Below are positions 30,583 to 39,598 of a DNA stretch of 64,000 nucleotides, in pieces. Origin of the DNA: Achromobacter agilis (GTDB lineage Bacteria > Pseudomonadota > Gammaproteobacteria > Burkholderiales > Burkholderiaceae_B); contig NZ_UFQB01000015.1 in assembly GCF_900496965.1 (NCBI RefSeq), forward strand, positions 89,546-153,545, in the 5' to 3' direction. The position numbers and the translations under genes were made by a program. Position 1 is the stretch's first letter. Every line of letters starts with the position of its first letter. The notes under the pieces are model-generated. The model saw only the letters and a list, made by a program, of their open reading frames with translations. It searched no databases and was not told where the DNA came from.

Positions 30583-33363
30583 ATGTCCACGCCCTCCCTG
30601 CCCGCCCCCGCCCTTGCCTGGTCCGGCTATCTGCGCCGCCGACTCGACGCCCATCCGGATCTGGCTGTCTGGCTCGAACAGGCCGTGCTCCAGCCGGTCA
30701 CGCCCGCCCGCATCGCCGAATGGCAGACCGAGCTGGCCGGGCCTGGCGCGCCTGATGTGCTGCCCGTCGACGCCTGCCGCAGGGTATTGCGCAAACTGCG
30801 CGAACGCATCTTCAACACCCTCATCGTGCGCGACCTGGCTGGCAACGCCCCGATCGAGGAAGTCGTGGGCGCCATGACCGCGCTGGCCGATGCCGCCGTG
30901 GCCGCGGCGTACCGCAGCGTGGCGGCCGACCTGGCCGCCGTCCACGGCGTGCCCCGGGACCCCGCCACCGGCAAACCGCAGGAAATGCTGATCGTGGGCA
31001 TGGGCAAGCTCGGCGGCTGCGAACTGAACGTGTCCTCCGACATCGACCTGATCATGCTGTACGGCGAGGAAGGCGAGACCGACGGCCCGCGCCGCATCAG
31101 CCACCACGAGTTCTACGGCCGCCTGACGCGGCGCATGATGCCCGTGCTGTCGGAAGTGGACGCCGACGGGCAGGTCTTCCGGACCGACTTGCGGCTGCGC
31201 CCCGATGGCGATTCCGGCCCCCTGGCATGGAGCCTGGACGCGCTGGAGCACTACCTGATCGGCCAGGGCCGCGAATGGGAACGTTATGCGTGGCTCAAGG
31301 CGCGGCTGATGCCGGCCCAGGCGTTCGAAGGCAGCGATAGCGCCGCCCAGGCGCGGCAGCTGGAAAGCCTGCGCGTGCCCTTCGTCTACCGCAAGTATTT
31401 CGATTTCGATGCCCTGGCCGCCCTGCGCGCCCTGCGAGAACGCATCCGCCAGGACTGGCAGCGGCGCGCCCAGGCGCGCAGCGGCATCGACAGCGCGAAC
31501 AACATCAAGCTGGGCGACGGCGGCATCCGCGAGATTGAATTCGTGGTGCAGCTTGCCCAGCTGATCCGCGGCGGCCGCATGCCCGCCCTGCAGAAGCGCG
31601 GCCTGCTGGAAGCGCTGCATGCGGAAAGCGTCGCGGGCCTGATGCCCGAGCAAGACGCCCGGCGCCTGGAGGAAGCTTACCGCTACCTGCGGCGCACCGA
31701 ACATGCCCTGCAGTACCGCGAGGACGCGCAAACCCATCTGCTGCCGGGCGATCCCGCGCAGCGCGCCGACCTGGCCGCGGCGCTGGGCATGAGCCCCGAA
31801 GACTTCGAAAGCACGCTGGCCGCGCACCGCGAATTCGTGTCGCAGACGTTCCGCAACGTGTTCCGCATCATGGGCATGGGCGAAACCGAGGACCCGCCGC
31901 CCGCGCCGGGCGCAACCGAACCCTCGTCCTGCGAGGACGATACGGACGGCAACAGCGAACTGGCCCAACAGATCCGGCAAGCCTTCGGCGATGCCGGGCA
32001 AGACCTGTTGCGCCGCACCGAAACCCTGCTCAACAGCCATCGGGTGCGCAGTCTGCCCGAGAGCAGCCGCAAGCGGATGGACGTGCTGCTGCCCGCCGCG
32101 CTGCGCGCCGCTTTGCAGACCCCGGCCCCGCTGGAGGCCACCGTGCGCCTGTTCGACCTGATCGAAAAGATCGCGCAGCGCAGCGCCTACCTGGCCCTGC
32201 TGGCCGAGTACCCGGACACCCTGGCCCGCGTCGCCCGCATGGTCGCCGCCAGCCCCTGGGCCGCCCAGTACCTGACGCAGCATCCCCTGCTGCTCGACAG
32301 CCTGATCGACTGGCGCACCCTGTTCGAACCGCTGGACTTCGTCCAGATCGCGCGCCAGCTGACCGCGGACCTGGACGCGTGCCGCCTGCCTGACGGCGAT
32401 CCCGACATCGAACGGCAAATGAACCTGATGCGCGACGTGCAGCGCCAGGCCAGTTTCCAGCTGCTGGCGCAGGACCTGGAAGGCGAGCTCACCGTGGAAA
32501 AACTGGCCGACCAGCTGTCCGCGCTGGCCGACCTCCTGCTGACCGAAACCATCCGCCGCGCCTGGCCGCTGGTGAACCGCCAGGAAGGCGCCGCCGCCCG
32601 TTTCGCCGTGATTGCCTACGGCAAGCTGGGCGGCAAGGAACTGGGCTATGCCTCAGACCTGGACCTGGTGTTCCTGTTCGACGACCCGCGCGAGGATGCC
32701 GCCGAGGTCTATGCCAAGCTGGGCCGGCGCATGACCTCCTGGCTTTCGACCATGACGTCCTCGGGCCGGCTGTACGAGGTGGACCTGCGCCTGCGGCCGG
32801 ACGGCGACGCCGGCCTGCTGGCGGTCTCCGTCGAAGCCTTCGAGCAATACCAGCACAAGCACGCCTGGGCCTGGGAGCACCAGGCGCTGACCCGCGCACG
32901 CCACGCCGCCGGCGATGCCGGCATCGGCGCCCGGTTCGAACGGATCCGCGAAGACATCCTGGTGCTGCCCCGCGACGCCGCGGCGCTGCGCGACGAGGTG
33001 CTGGCGATGCGCGAAAAGATCAACGCGGGCCATCCCAACACCAGCCAGCTATTCGACCTGAAACATGATCGGGGCGGCATGGTCGACGTGGAATTCGTCA
33101 CCCAGTACCTGGTGCTCTGCCATTCGGGCACGCACCCGGAACTGGTGCGCAATCTGGGCAACATCGCGCTGCTGCGGCTGGCGGGCGAGGCGGGCCTGAT
33201 CGCGCCGGAACTTGCCGCCCGCGCCGGCGACGCCTATCGCACGCTGCGCCGCGCCCAGCACCAGTTGCGCCTGCAAGGGGTGGAAAAGGCGCGCGTCGCG
33301 CCCGATCAGCTGCAGGACGAGCGGGCCGCCGTACGCGAGCTCTGGACGGCGGTACTGGGATGA
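30583..33363 (+). CDS. glnE: Bifunctional glutamine synthetase adenylyltransferase/adenylyl-removing enzyme
   Basis: A 926-residue enzyme that adenylylates and deadenylylates glutamine synthetase in response to PII protein, tuning nitrogen assimilation. Two nucleotidyltransferase domains are present, each with the paired-aspartate motif: the N-terminal removase domain with [20 protein letters not shown], and the C-terminal transferase domain with [21 protein letters not shown] helical linker lies between, and a C-terminal helical domain ([17 protein letters not shown]) follows. The start at 30583 is preferred to an in-frame ATG at 30508, since the extra residues resemble leader sequence. queH follows on the same strand after 74 bases. 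Confidence 0.94.
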   Translation: MSTPSLPAPALAWSGYLRRRLDAHPDLAVWLEQAVLQPVTPARIAEWQTELAGPGAPDVLPVDACRRVLRKLRERIFNTLIVRDLAGNAPIEEVVGAMTALADAAVAAAYRSVAADLAAVHGVPRDPATGKPQEMLIVGMGKLGGCELNVSSDIDLIMLYGEEGETDGPRRISHHEFYGRLTRRMMPVLSEVDADGQVFRTDLRLRPDGDSGPLAWSLDALEHYLIGQGREWERYAWLKARLMPAQAFEGSDSAAQARQLESLRVPFVYRKYFDFDALAALRALRERIRQDWQRRAQARSGIDSANNIKLGDGGIREIEFVVQLAQLIRGGRMPALQKRGLLEALHAESVAGLMPEQDARRLEEAYRYLRRTEHALQYREDAQTHLLPGDPAQRADLAAALGMSPEDFESTLAAHREFVSQTFRNVFRIMGMGETEDPPPAPGATEPSSCEDDTDGNSELAQQIRQAFGDAGQDLLRRTETLLNSHRVRSLPESSRKRMDVLLPAALRAALQTPAPLEATVRLFDLIEKIAQRSAYLALLAEYPDTLARVARMVAASPWAAQYLTQHPLLLDSLIDWRTLFEPLDFVQIARQLTADLDACRLPDGDPDIERQMNLMRDVQRQASFQLLAQDLEGELTVEKLADQLSALADLLLTETIRRAWPLVNRQEGAAARFAVIAYGKLGGKELGYASDLDLVFLFDDPREDAAEVYAKLGRRMTSWLSTMTSSGRLYEVDLRLRPDGDAGLLAVSVEAFEQYQHKHAWAWEHQALTRARHAAGDAGIGARFERIREDILVLPRDAAALRDEVLAMREKINAGHPNTSQLFDLKHDRGGMVDVEFVTQYLVLCHSGTHPELVRNLGNIALLRLAGEAGLIAPELAARAGDAYRTLRRAQHQLRLQGVEKARVAPDQLQDERAAVRELWTAVLG

Positions 33364-33437
33364 GCGCCGCCGGGCACCGCGCTCGCGGCAACTCGTCGTA
33401 AAATAAGGGGTTTTCCGAATTTTCCTGTCCGCAAGCC

Positions 33438-34112
33438 ATGTCCGATCTCGTGCGCCCCCAACTCGACCTGCCCACCGGCCGCAGCAAAGTGCTGCTGCAC
33501 TCGTGCTGCGCGCCCTGTTCCGGTGAAGTCATGGAGGCCATGACGGCCTCGGGCATCGATTACTCGATCTACTTCTACAACCCGAATATCCATCCGGTCA
33601 AAGAGTACGAAATCCGTAAACAGGAGAACATCCGGTTCGCCGAACAGCACGGCATCGAGTTCATCGACGCCGACTACGACATGGACAACTGGTTCGACCG
33701 CGTCAAGGGTCTGGAAGATTCGCCCGAACGCGGCGAGCGCTGCACGGTCTGTTTCGACATGCGTTTCGAGCGCACCGCGCTCTATGCGCACGAGCACGGT
33801 TTCGACACGATCACGAGCTCGCTGGGCATCTCGCGCTGGAAGGACATGAACCAGATCAACGGCTGCGGCGAGCGCGCCGCGGCCCGCTACGACGACCTGG
33901 TCTACTGGACCTACAACTGGCGCAAAGGCGGCGGCTCGTCCCGCATGATCGAAATCAGCAAACGCGAGAATTTCTATCAGCAGGAATATTGCGGCTGCGT
34001 CTATTCGCTGCGCGACACCAACCGCCACCGTCGCTCGCAAGGCCGCGACCGCATCTACATCGGCGTGAAGTTCTACGGCAAAGAAGACCTGATCAACGAC
34101 GAACAGCTCTGA
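33438..34112 (+). CDS. queH: Epoxyqueuosine reductase QueH
   Basis: A 224-residue QueH (DUF208) enzyme that reduces epoxyqueuosine to queuosine in tRNA anticodons, the non-cobalamin alternative to QueG. Conserved cysteine pairs are visible: [10 protein letters not shown] near residues 21-30, RCTVCFDMR near 112-120, and a C-terminal YCGCVYSL. The [14 protein letters not shown] segment and [15 protein letters not shown] are family motifs. The length fits. It lies behind glnE on the same strand and may be read through from it. The downstream AraC gene is convergent, 46 bases away. Confidence 0.92.
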   Translation: MSDLVRPQLDLPTGRSKVLLHSCCAPCSGEVMEAMTASGIDYSIYFYNPNIHPVKEYEIRKQENIRFAEQHGIEFIDADYDMDNWFDRVKGLEDSPERGERCTVCFDMRFERTALYAHEHGFDTITSSLGISRWKDMNQINGCGERAAARYDDLVYWTYNWRKGGGSSRMIEISKRENFYQQEYCGCVYSLRDTNRHRRSQGRDRIYIGVKFYGKEDLINDEQL

Positions 34113-34158
34113 TCGGCCGGCCGGGGCGGCCCGCCCTGGAAAGCGCCCGGCGTGGGCG

Positions 34159-35112
34159 CTAGCGCTCCTGGCGCCGGTATTCCGACGGCGACGCGCCGAA
34201 GCGTTTGCGAAACGCGTGGCTGAAGCGCGCGGCGTCCGAAAATCCGAAGCGGTAGGCAATATCCCCGATCGACCGGGCGGACTGGGCCACGTCGCAAAGC
34301 GTGTCCCGGCAGCGCTCCAGCCGCGCGCTGAGGATGAAGTCGGCAGGCGTGGTGGACGCCTGCGCAAAGAGGTTGTACAGGTACCGCCGCGACACCCGGA
34401 AGGCCGCTGCGGCGCTGGCGGGAGACAGCGCCGGATCATGCAGGTTTTCGAGTATGTGCTGCTGCACGCGGCGCAATTGCGCCTGGCGCAGCTCGGCCTG
34501 GTCTTGTTCGGCCAGCGCGCCGGCCTGTTCGCTGATGTCCAGGCCCATCATCTGCAATACCGCGTTGGCGGCGTCGCGCGACGCGCTTTCCGACAGGTGA
34601 GCGTGTTCGGTCATCGCCACGCGCAGGAGGTCCATGGCCATGCGGCCGCAGCCCTGGCGGGCGCTGAAGCGGCGAGCCACTGCGTTCTGCATGAACGGCT
34701 GCCAGGCCTCGACGTGCTTGCCGGGCACTTGCATCACCAGGAAATGCGCCCCATCGTCCACATCGACTTCGTACGGGCGGGTGGTGTCGTAGATGCCCCA
34801 TTCACCGGGCATCAGCAAGGCGCTGCGCCGGGCTTGGCGGATTTCGCTGCGGCCCGACAGTTGCAGCGTCACTTTGTAGCCCGCCGCCACGGACTGGTCG
34901 GCCTGCAGCTTGCTGCGGCGCACGCGCTGCGCGCTGCTGCGCAGCTCGCTGACCTGCATCCAGCCCAGAGAATCCACCGCCACGCTGTTGCGGAAACGCG
35001 CGGGAAACACGGCGGACACTTCCAGGGGAACGAAGGTATCGCTGACACTTTCCTGCCAGCTGGCGCAATCCAGGAAGTGCCTGGGCGCGCTGCGCAAAAG
35101 AGACTGAGACAT
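34159..35112 (-). CDS. AraC-family regulator, FeaR-like
   Basis: A 317-residue regulator with an N-terminal AraC-binding-like domain (VSDTFVPLEVSAVF, RNSVAVDSLGWMQVSELRSS, PGEWGIYDTTRPYEV) and a C-terminal pair of helix-turn-helix motifs (AAAFRVSRRYLYNLFAQAST, then IGDIAYRFGFSDAARFSHAF). The N-terminal type is shared with FeaR, which activates phenylethylamine and tyramine catabolism in E. coli. It is the last minus-strand gene of the aralkylamine dehydrogenase locus, 80 bases after the cytochrome gene, so it is the likely activator of that locus. The inducer is inferred, not seen. Confidence 0.86.
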   Translation of the reverse strand: MSQSLLRSAPRHFLDCASWQESVSDTFVPLEVSAVFPARFRNSVAVDSLGWMQVSELRSSAQRVRRSKLQADQSVAAGYKVTLQLSGRSEIRQARRSALLMPGEWGIYDTTRPYEVDVDDGAHFLVMQVPGKHVEAWQPFMQNAVARRFSARQGCGRMAMDLLRVAMTEHAHLSESASRDAANAVLQMMGLDISEQAGALAEQDQAELRQAQLRRVQQHILENLHDPALSPASAAAAFRVSRRYLYNLFAQASTTPADFILSARLERCRDTLCDVAQSARSIGDIAYRFGFSDAARFSHAFRKRFGASPSEYRRQER

Positions 35113-35192
35113 GGCGACTCCGGAATGCTGCCTCTTTCTAGCATCGGGCGGCGGAGGGGAGTATCGGTAACAACCCCTAAGTTGCCACCCCG

Positions 35193-35720
35193 CTAGGGTT
35201 TTCTGTCGCTGCCATAGGAATAATCGGCCAGATTGAACCCTTGCTCCGACAGCGCCTTCGCCAGCGCGTGGCGCACCGGCACCACGTCCTCGTAGCGACG
35301 CTGCCTTGCCGCGGCCACCTCCTCTTCAGCATACGGACGGAAATCCGCGGGCAATTGCGCCGGGCTGAATGCTTCGAGCACCCAGTTCAGCACGGCCGCG
35401 AGCTCGGCATTGCTCAGCTGCGACTGCGCGGCGCCCGGCACGCGGATCAGGTATTCACGGCCCGCCGGCAGACGCACGAAAGCGCCGACGGAATTGCGGA
35501 AATCGGGAATGCCGTGGCGGCTGCTGCCGCGGCCGTCCACGCGATGGCAGCCTGCGCACTGCAATACGTAATCGGCACGGGCGTCCTGCCGCAACTGCGC
35601 TGCCGCGGGGTCGCCCGGCGCGACGCTTCCTGCGGCGGCGGCCCGCGTCGCGCACAGCAGGAGGGCGGCGGCGCAACGCCACCGCCATCCCCGCGCCGGC
35701 CGCCGCATCCCGCGCCTCAT
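35193..35720 (-). CDS. c-type cytochrome of the aralkylamine dehydrogenase locus
   Basis: A 175-residue secreted monohaem cytochrome. A signal peptide (WRCAAALLLCATRAAAAG) is followed by the haem site CAGCH in YVLQCAGCHRVDGRGSSRHG, with IPDFRNSVGAFVRLPAGREY after it and possible Met ligand positions lacking a clear candidate. It probably accepts electrons from the dehydrogenase, directly or through a copper protein. Only one CXXCH is present, so it is not the dihaem MauG enzyme. The ATG at 35720 overlaps the aauA stop by four bases, fixing the start and coupling translation; longer in-frame starts run back through aauA. Confidence 0.88.
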   Translation of the reverse strand: MRRGMRRPARGWRWRCAAALLLCATRAAAAGSVAPGDPAAAQLRQDARADYVLQCAGCHRVDGRGSSRHGIPDFRNSVGAFVRLPAGREYLIRVPGAAQSQLSNAELAAVLNWVLEAFSPAQLPADFRPYAEEEVAAARQRRYEDVVPVRHALAKALSEQGFNLADYSYGSDRKP

Positions 35721-36238
35721 GGCTTCGGCTTCGCCTTGGCCAGGCCCACGATCACGGAGGTAGTGCAGTGGAAGATGGAGGACTCGTTGGACATGCACCA
35801 GTTCACGTCGTTGTGCAGGAACATCTGATAACCGGGGCGCTCGCGCTCGGCGGACGCGCACATGCACTTGCCGCAAGCCGCCTTGCCGCAGCAGTCGTTA
35901 TAGCTGATGAGGTAGTCCTTGCCGTCCAGCGGATTGTGGCAGGTTCCCACCCACGACACCGCCGACGGCGACGTGCCCGGCGGGCAGGACGTCATGCTGC
36001 CGCCGCAGCAGGAACACAGGAAGCCGTCCACCGCGCAATACCGCCAGTAGTCGCAGGCGGTATCGTCCATTTGCGGCTTCTTGGGGTCCGCGGGCGCAGA
36101 ACGCGCCACGGGCAGCACCGGCATCAGGAAGGCCGTTCCGACCAGCGCCTTGCCGATGCGGTTGAGCACGCTGCGCCGGGACGTGGCGTGCGCGACGGAG
36201 CGCGTGGCGCGCTCTCCAAGTTTATCCAGCCAGTGCAT
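35717..36238 (-). CDS. aauA: Aralkylamine (aromatic amine) dehydrogenase light chain, TTQ-bearing
   Basis: The 173-residue small subunit of a periplasmic quinoprotein amine dehydrogenase that oxidises amines such as phenylethylamine, tyramine or tryptamine to aldehydes and ammonia. It carries the precursors of the tryptophan tryptophylquinone cofactor: Trp96 (VSWVGTCHN) and Trp147 (DVNWCMSN), 51 residues apart as in the Alcaligenes faecalis enzyme. The catalytic aspartate equivalent is Asp115 (SYNDCC). A twin-arginine leader (RRSVLNRIGKALVG) precedes a cysteine-rich mature part with 14 Cys. The light chain resembles the aromatic amine enzyme more than methylamine dehydrogenase. It overlaps aauD by 17 bases and the cytochrome gene by four. 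Confidence 0.95.
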   Translation of the reverse strand: MHWLDKLGERATRSVAHATSRRSVLNRIGKALVGTAFLMPVLPVARSAPADPKKPQMDDTACDYWRYCAVDGFLCSCCGGSMTSCPPGTSPSAVSWVGTCHNPLDGKDYLISYNDCCGKAACGKCMCASAERERPGYQMFLHNDVNWCMSNESSIFHCTTSVIVGLAKAKPKP

Positions 36239-36860
36239 TGCCGCTCTCCTTGCGGGAAATCCGGGTTTCTTCCGGCGTGCCGGCGGCCAGGAACTCCTGC
36301 ACCGACGCCACGCCCAGCTCCTTCGCCGTGAACAGGCTTTCCAGCTGTTCGCGGGAATTGATCAGGCCTTTCGCGCGCAACGTTCCGGTCTCGTCGATCA
36401 GCACCGCGTAGGGCAGCTTGCTGATCTGAAACTTCATGCCCAGTTCGGCTGACAGCAGGTACGGAAAGCGCTCGAGTCCGGCCTGCTTGTAGAACGCCAG
36501 GTGTTCGGGCATTTCGCCATCGCTGGCCAGGACGATGCGCAGCCATGCGCTTTCGGTGCCGGCCACCGATTTCAGGATGGGCAGCAGCTTCTTGCACACC
36601 GGGCAGGTCGGCGAAAGAAAGAACAGCAGCTGGCTGTGCTGGCCGCGTTCGCCGACGGTGATGCGGCGGCCCAGCAGATCGGCGAGTTCGAAGCGCGGCG
36701 CGGGTTCGCCGACGCCGGGCCCTTTGTCCATTGTGAGCGCCCCCATCGGCGCCACGCGCTCGTACAGCACACCGATCTGCCGGGCCAGGGCCAGGATGAC
36801 CAGCACCAGGCAAAGCACCACGCCCCAAAGCAGGAAATTGGAAATGATCAAGGCATCCAT
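36222..36860 (-). CDS. aauD: MauD/AauD thioredoxin-like protein for light-chain disulfide formation
   Basis: A 212-residue protein with an N-terminal membrane anchor (FLLWGVVLCLVLVILALARQ) and a periplasmic thioredoxin-fold domain. The redox motif is CPVC in FFLSPTCPVCKKLLPILKSV, with the cis-proline region KLPYAVLIDETG. MauD proteins are needed to form the many disulfides of the amine dehydrogenase light chain. The start at 36860 gives MDALIISNFLLWG; upstream in-frame ATGs fall inside aauE and are rejected. It starts 11 bases after aauE and its end overlaps aauA. Confidence 0.92.
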   Translation of the reverse strand: MDALIISNFLLWGVVLCLVLVILALARQIGVLYERVAPMGALTMDKGPGVGEPAPRFELADLLGRRITVGERGQHSQLLFFLSPTCPVCKKLLPILKSVAGTESAWLRIVLASDGEMPEHLAFYKQAGLERFPYLLSAELGMKFQISKLPYAVLIDETGTLRAKGLINSREQLESLFTAKELGVASVQEFLAAGTPEETRISRKESGNALAG

Positions 36861-36871
36861 GTGAAACTCCT

Positions 36872-37429
36872 TCAAAGATTCCGCAGCTTGAGATGCGAAG
36901 CCAAGAGGTGATTGGCGATGTAGTAAAGGCCCACGGCGGAGATCGCGAGCCCGAAGACGGCGGCGGCGTCCACCCACTGCAGGCCGCGGGAACCGCCCGC
37001 CGCGGCAGTGAGCGCGGGCGCCGTCCACAGCGCCAGGGCCGCATTGCGCAGGACCAGCCACCACGACAGCCCGCCGCCGTGGCCGCCTCGCCCCGGGCCG
37101 ACCGCTGCCGGGCCGCCACAGCCGCAATCGATGTCGCGATGGCCCCGGAGCAGGTTGAACGCCAGCGCCGCCGTGGCCGCCGCCAGCACGAGCAAGGCCA
37201 GCTCCGCGCCCGCCGCCTGGCGCGACGGCGCCAGCAGCAAGGCGCCGGCCGCGACCTCGGCCAGTGCGTAGGCCCAGGCGAACGCGCCGCTCCAGCCCTC
37301 GGGCAGGATCTGGTAGGCCGACACCGCGGCCGAGAACCTTGCCATATCCCTCAGTTTTTCCAGCGCGCCCAGGAGCAGCACGCAGGCCAGCGCCGCGCTT
37401 GCGGCATAGAGCAGAACGGGATCGTTCAT
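36872..37429 (-). CDS. aauE: MauE/AauE membrane protein for amine dehydrogenase assembly
   Basis: A 185-residue MauE/DoxX-like integral membrane protein with about five helices. It has the family feature LRGHRDIDCGCGGP, a periplasmic or loop cysteine cluster (Cys102 and Cys104). Homologues are needed with MauD for light-chain maturation and stability, perhaps recycling MauD by electron transfer across the membrane. The start at 37429 overlaps the aauB stop by four bases, and the 185-residue reading ends at 36872. A longer reading in the same frame back through aauB is a shadow. Confidence 0.9.
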   Translation of the reverse strand: MNDPVLLYAASAALACVLLLGALEKLRDMARFSAAVSAYQILPEGWSGAFAWAYALAEVAAGALLLAPSRQAAGAELALLVLAAATAALAFNLLRGHRDIDCGCGGPAAVGPGRGGHGGGLSWWLVLRNAALALWTAPALTAAAGGSRGLQWVDAAAVFGLAISAVGLYYIANHLLASHLKLRNL

Positions 37430-38616
37430 GGCGCGCCCCTGGGTTGCGGCTCGACCTGCAGCGCAGTCTCGCCCGCGGCCTCGATCGTGCCCTTGAGAAC
37501 GGGCGCGGCCGGCGCGGCGTCGTAGATATTCACGTTGCCGCCGTCCAGGGTGTAGAGGCGCGGGTTGTCGTCCTGCGATACCGACATCGACAACGCATTC
37601 TTGCCCGGCACCCGCGCCACCCGCTTGTGCGTGGACAGGTCGTAGACCCAGATCTCGGACGCGGGCGTTTTGTGCGAGCCCTCGGCGCCGTTCGGATGCA
37701 TGCCGACGTAGAGGCGCTTGCCTGCCTGGCTCACGGCCAGCAGGTTGTAGCCGCCGGGCCGCCAGCCCTTGTCTTTGCCCGATGCATCCAGCAGGGACCA
37801 GGGCTTGCCGAAGACGGCGTCCTGGCCGCTGAAGTCCGCGCTGTAGACATTGCCGTTGTAGGAGACGAAATAGAACGTGTTGCCGAGGTTTTCGGTGTGC
37901 GTGAAGATCGGATCCTTTTCCGGATCGAACATCGGCTGGCTGCGCTGCTGGCCCGCCGGCTTGCCTGCCGGATCCAGGTCGACGGTCAGCAGTGCGCCGT
38001 CGCCGCAGATGCTCGCGAAGCTGCGCGGGCGCGACGGCAGGACGATGATGCTCCAGCAGCCCGCGGCGGCCGTGATTTCGTCCGTGAACTGCCGCGTCTT
38101 CAAATCCACCACCGTAACCGAGGATGCGGGCGTGGCGTTCTGCACGAACAGCAGCCCGCCGTCGGTGCTCTGCCGCAGGTAGTTCCGGTAGTTCAGCGCC
38201 TGCGCGCGCTTCTGCGGAATGGGCACCTCGAACTTGGGCGTCAGCGTTTCGGCGTCCCAGGCTTCGATCAGGTCGGTCCGCTTGCCGCGGTTGAGCCGCT
38301 CGTAGTAGGTCGTCATCACGTAGATGTCCTTGCCGTCCGCGGACACGGTCATGTGGCCGTTGAACGACGTGGGCACCAGTCCCAGGAATTTCCGGGTGTC
38401 GCCGTCGTAGATGTTGACCCGGCTGTCGACCAGGTGATTGAAGACGGCATCCATCACGTACAGCCGGTGGGGTGTGGCCGGCGGCAGGCGGGCACCGCCC
38501 TTGAGCTCCTCCACGGGCAGGTCCGCCCGGGCTAGCCCGGCCGAGGCCGCCAAGACGGCGCACAGCGCCCACCGCCCGGCCCGCGATGCGCGTGATCTGG
38601 CACGAAGCGCATTCAT
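37426..38616 (-). CDS. aauB: Aralkylamine dehydrogenase heavy chain
   Basis: The 396-residue large subunit of the amine dehydrogenase, a secreted seven-bladed beta-propeller. A signal peptide (GRWALCAVLAASAGLARAD) leads into DLPVEELKGGARLPPATPHR and repeated blade motifs such as RVNIYDGDTRKFLGLVPT, GHMTVSADGKDIYVMTTYY, LYVGMHPNGAEGSHKTPASE and LYTLDGGNVNIYD. The heavy chain gives structure and substrate access; the TTQ cofactor is on the light chain. The start at 38616 follows GGAGA at eight bases. Gene order aauB-E-D-A matches the Alcaligenes faecalis locus. Confidence 0.93.
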   Translation of the reverse strand: MNALRARSRASRAGRWALCAVLAASAGLARADLPVEELKGGARLPPATPHRLYVMDAVFNHLVDSRVNIYDGDTRKFLGLVPTSFNGHMTVSADGKDIYVMTTYYERLNRGKRTDLIEAWDAETLTPKFEVPIPQKRAQALNYRNYLRQSTDGGLLFVQNATPASSVTVVDLKTRQFTDEITAAAGCWSIIVLPSRPRSFASICGDGALLTVDLDPAGKPAGQQRSQPMFDPEKDPIFTHTENLGNTFYFVSYNGNVYSADFSGQDAVFGKPWSLLDASGKDKGWRPGGYNLLAVSQAGKRLYVGMHPNGAEGSHKTPASEIWVYDLSTHKRVARVPGKNALSMSVSQDDNPRLYTLDGGNVNIYDAAPAAPVLKGTIEAAGETALQVEPQPRGAP

Positions 38617-38647
38617 CGATATTCTCCTGGTCTCATGATCCGATCTC

Positions 38648-39529
38648 CTAGAACGCATAGACGTAGCGCAACTGCACGCCACGCATTCGCGGCCCGTTCT
38701 CGACCTTCAGGTCGTGGATGTACTGCATCTGAATCTGGTTGGCGTCGTTGATCTGGTGCGTGAGCTCGACGGCCAATTGATGGTTGCGCGCCCGGGTGGC
38801 GACGGTTTCGCCCGAGGACGTTTCCCGTCCGCCCGTTTCATAGCGGTAGCGCACCCCTGTATAGGTGTCGGGCGTCAGGTTGGTCGAGGCCAGGGCGAAG
38901 AAGCGGAACGAAGGGTCCTTCTTCAGCGTCTGCCCGTACCAATCGGTGTTGCGGCCGTAGATTTCCACTTCCGCGATGGCTTCGAGATAGGTGGATTCGC
39001 CGATCCCCTTCACGAAGGAAAAATCCTGGATGGTGGACCAGCGGTTCTTGCCGGGCGACACATCGGGGCGCGAGCCGTCGTAGCGGCCCACCGGCGCCAC
39101 GATAAACGGCTCCCAGGCGAACCAGGTCTTGGTCTGCTCGTTGTTGTAGAACCAGATCGCCGACCCGAGGGTCACGTCGCCGATGCCCGTCTGGTGATCG
39201 CCCGGCACGCCGGGCAGGTCCATCGAGGTGCGGTACATCGGCACGATGAATTCGAGCTGCACCGTCTTGCCGTAAAAATCGCGGTAGTGCATCTGGCGAT
39301 ACACCAGCGCGTTCACGTCGACCGAGGCGCCCTTCACCCGCTGGCCTTCGGCGTAGAGCCCCGACGAACGCAGCCCCGCCAGATACCCGGCGATGAGGTT
39401 GGTGCCTACCGGTGCGGGTATCCAGTCACGCGCGCTGGGGTCTCCCGCCCATGCCGCCTGCGCCGCGCCCACGCATGCCAACAGCAGCGCGGCGCGCGTC
39501 CGGATCCGGCAAACCTTGTTGCCTGCCAT
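38648..39529 (-). CDS. Outer-membrane beta-barrel protein of the amine locus (phenol MetA-type family)
   Basis: A 293-residue secreted protein with a signal peptide (RAALLLACVGAAQAAWAGD) and alternating aromatic-rich strands ending in an aromatic residue (VQLRYVYAF), the usual outer-membrane barrel terminus. It includes TGIGDVTLGSAIWFYNN and FAWEPFIVAPVGRYD, as in the family linked to aromatic degradation operons (Phenol_MetA_deg). It is probably a channel for aromatic amines. It lies between the aldehyde dehydrogenase gene and aauB on the same strand, 31 bases before aauB. The role is inferred from fold and context. Confidence 0.78.
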   Translation of the reverse strand: MAGNKVCRIRTRAALLLACVGAAQAAWAGDPSARDWIPAPVGTNLIAGYLAGLRSSGLYAEGQRVKGASVDVNALVYRQMHYRDFYGKTVQLEFIVPMYRTSMDLPGVPGDHQTGIGDVTLGSAIWFYNNEQTKTWFAWEPFIVAPVGRYDGSRPDVSPGKNRWSTIQDFSFVKGIGESTYLEAIAEVEIYGRNTDWYGQTLKKDPSFRFFALASTNLTPDTYTGVRYRYETGGRETSSGETVATRARNHQLAVELTHQINDANQIQMQYIHDLKVENGPRMRGVQLRYVYAF

Positions 39530-39598
39530 GCCTTTCCCCTTGGTTCCATGACGGCGCGGCTGCCGGTATCTCCCGGCTTGGGCCGCGCTGCCGTTGTT

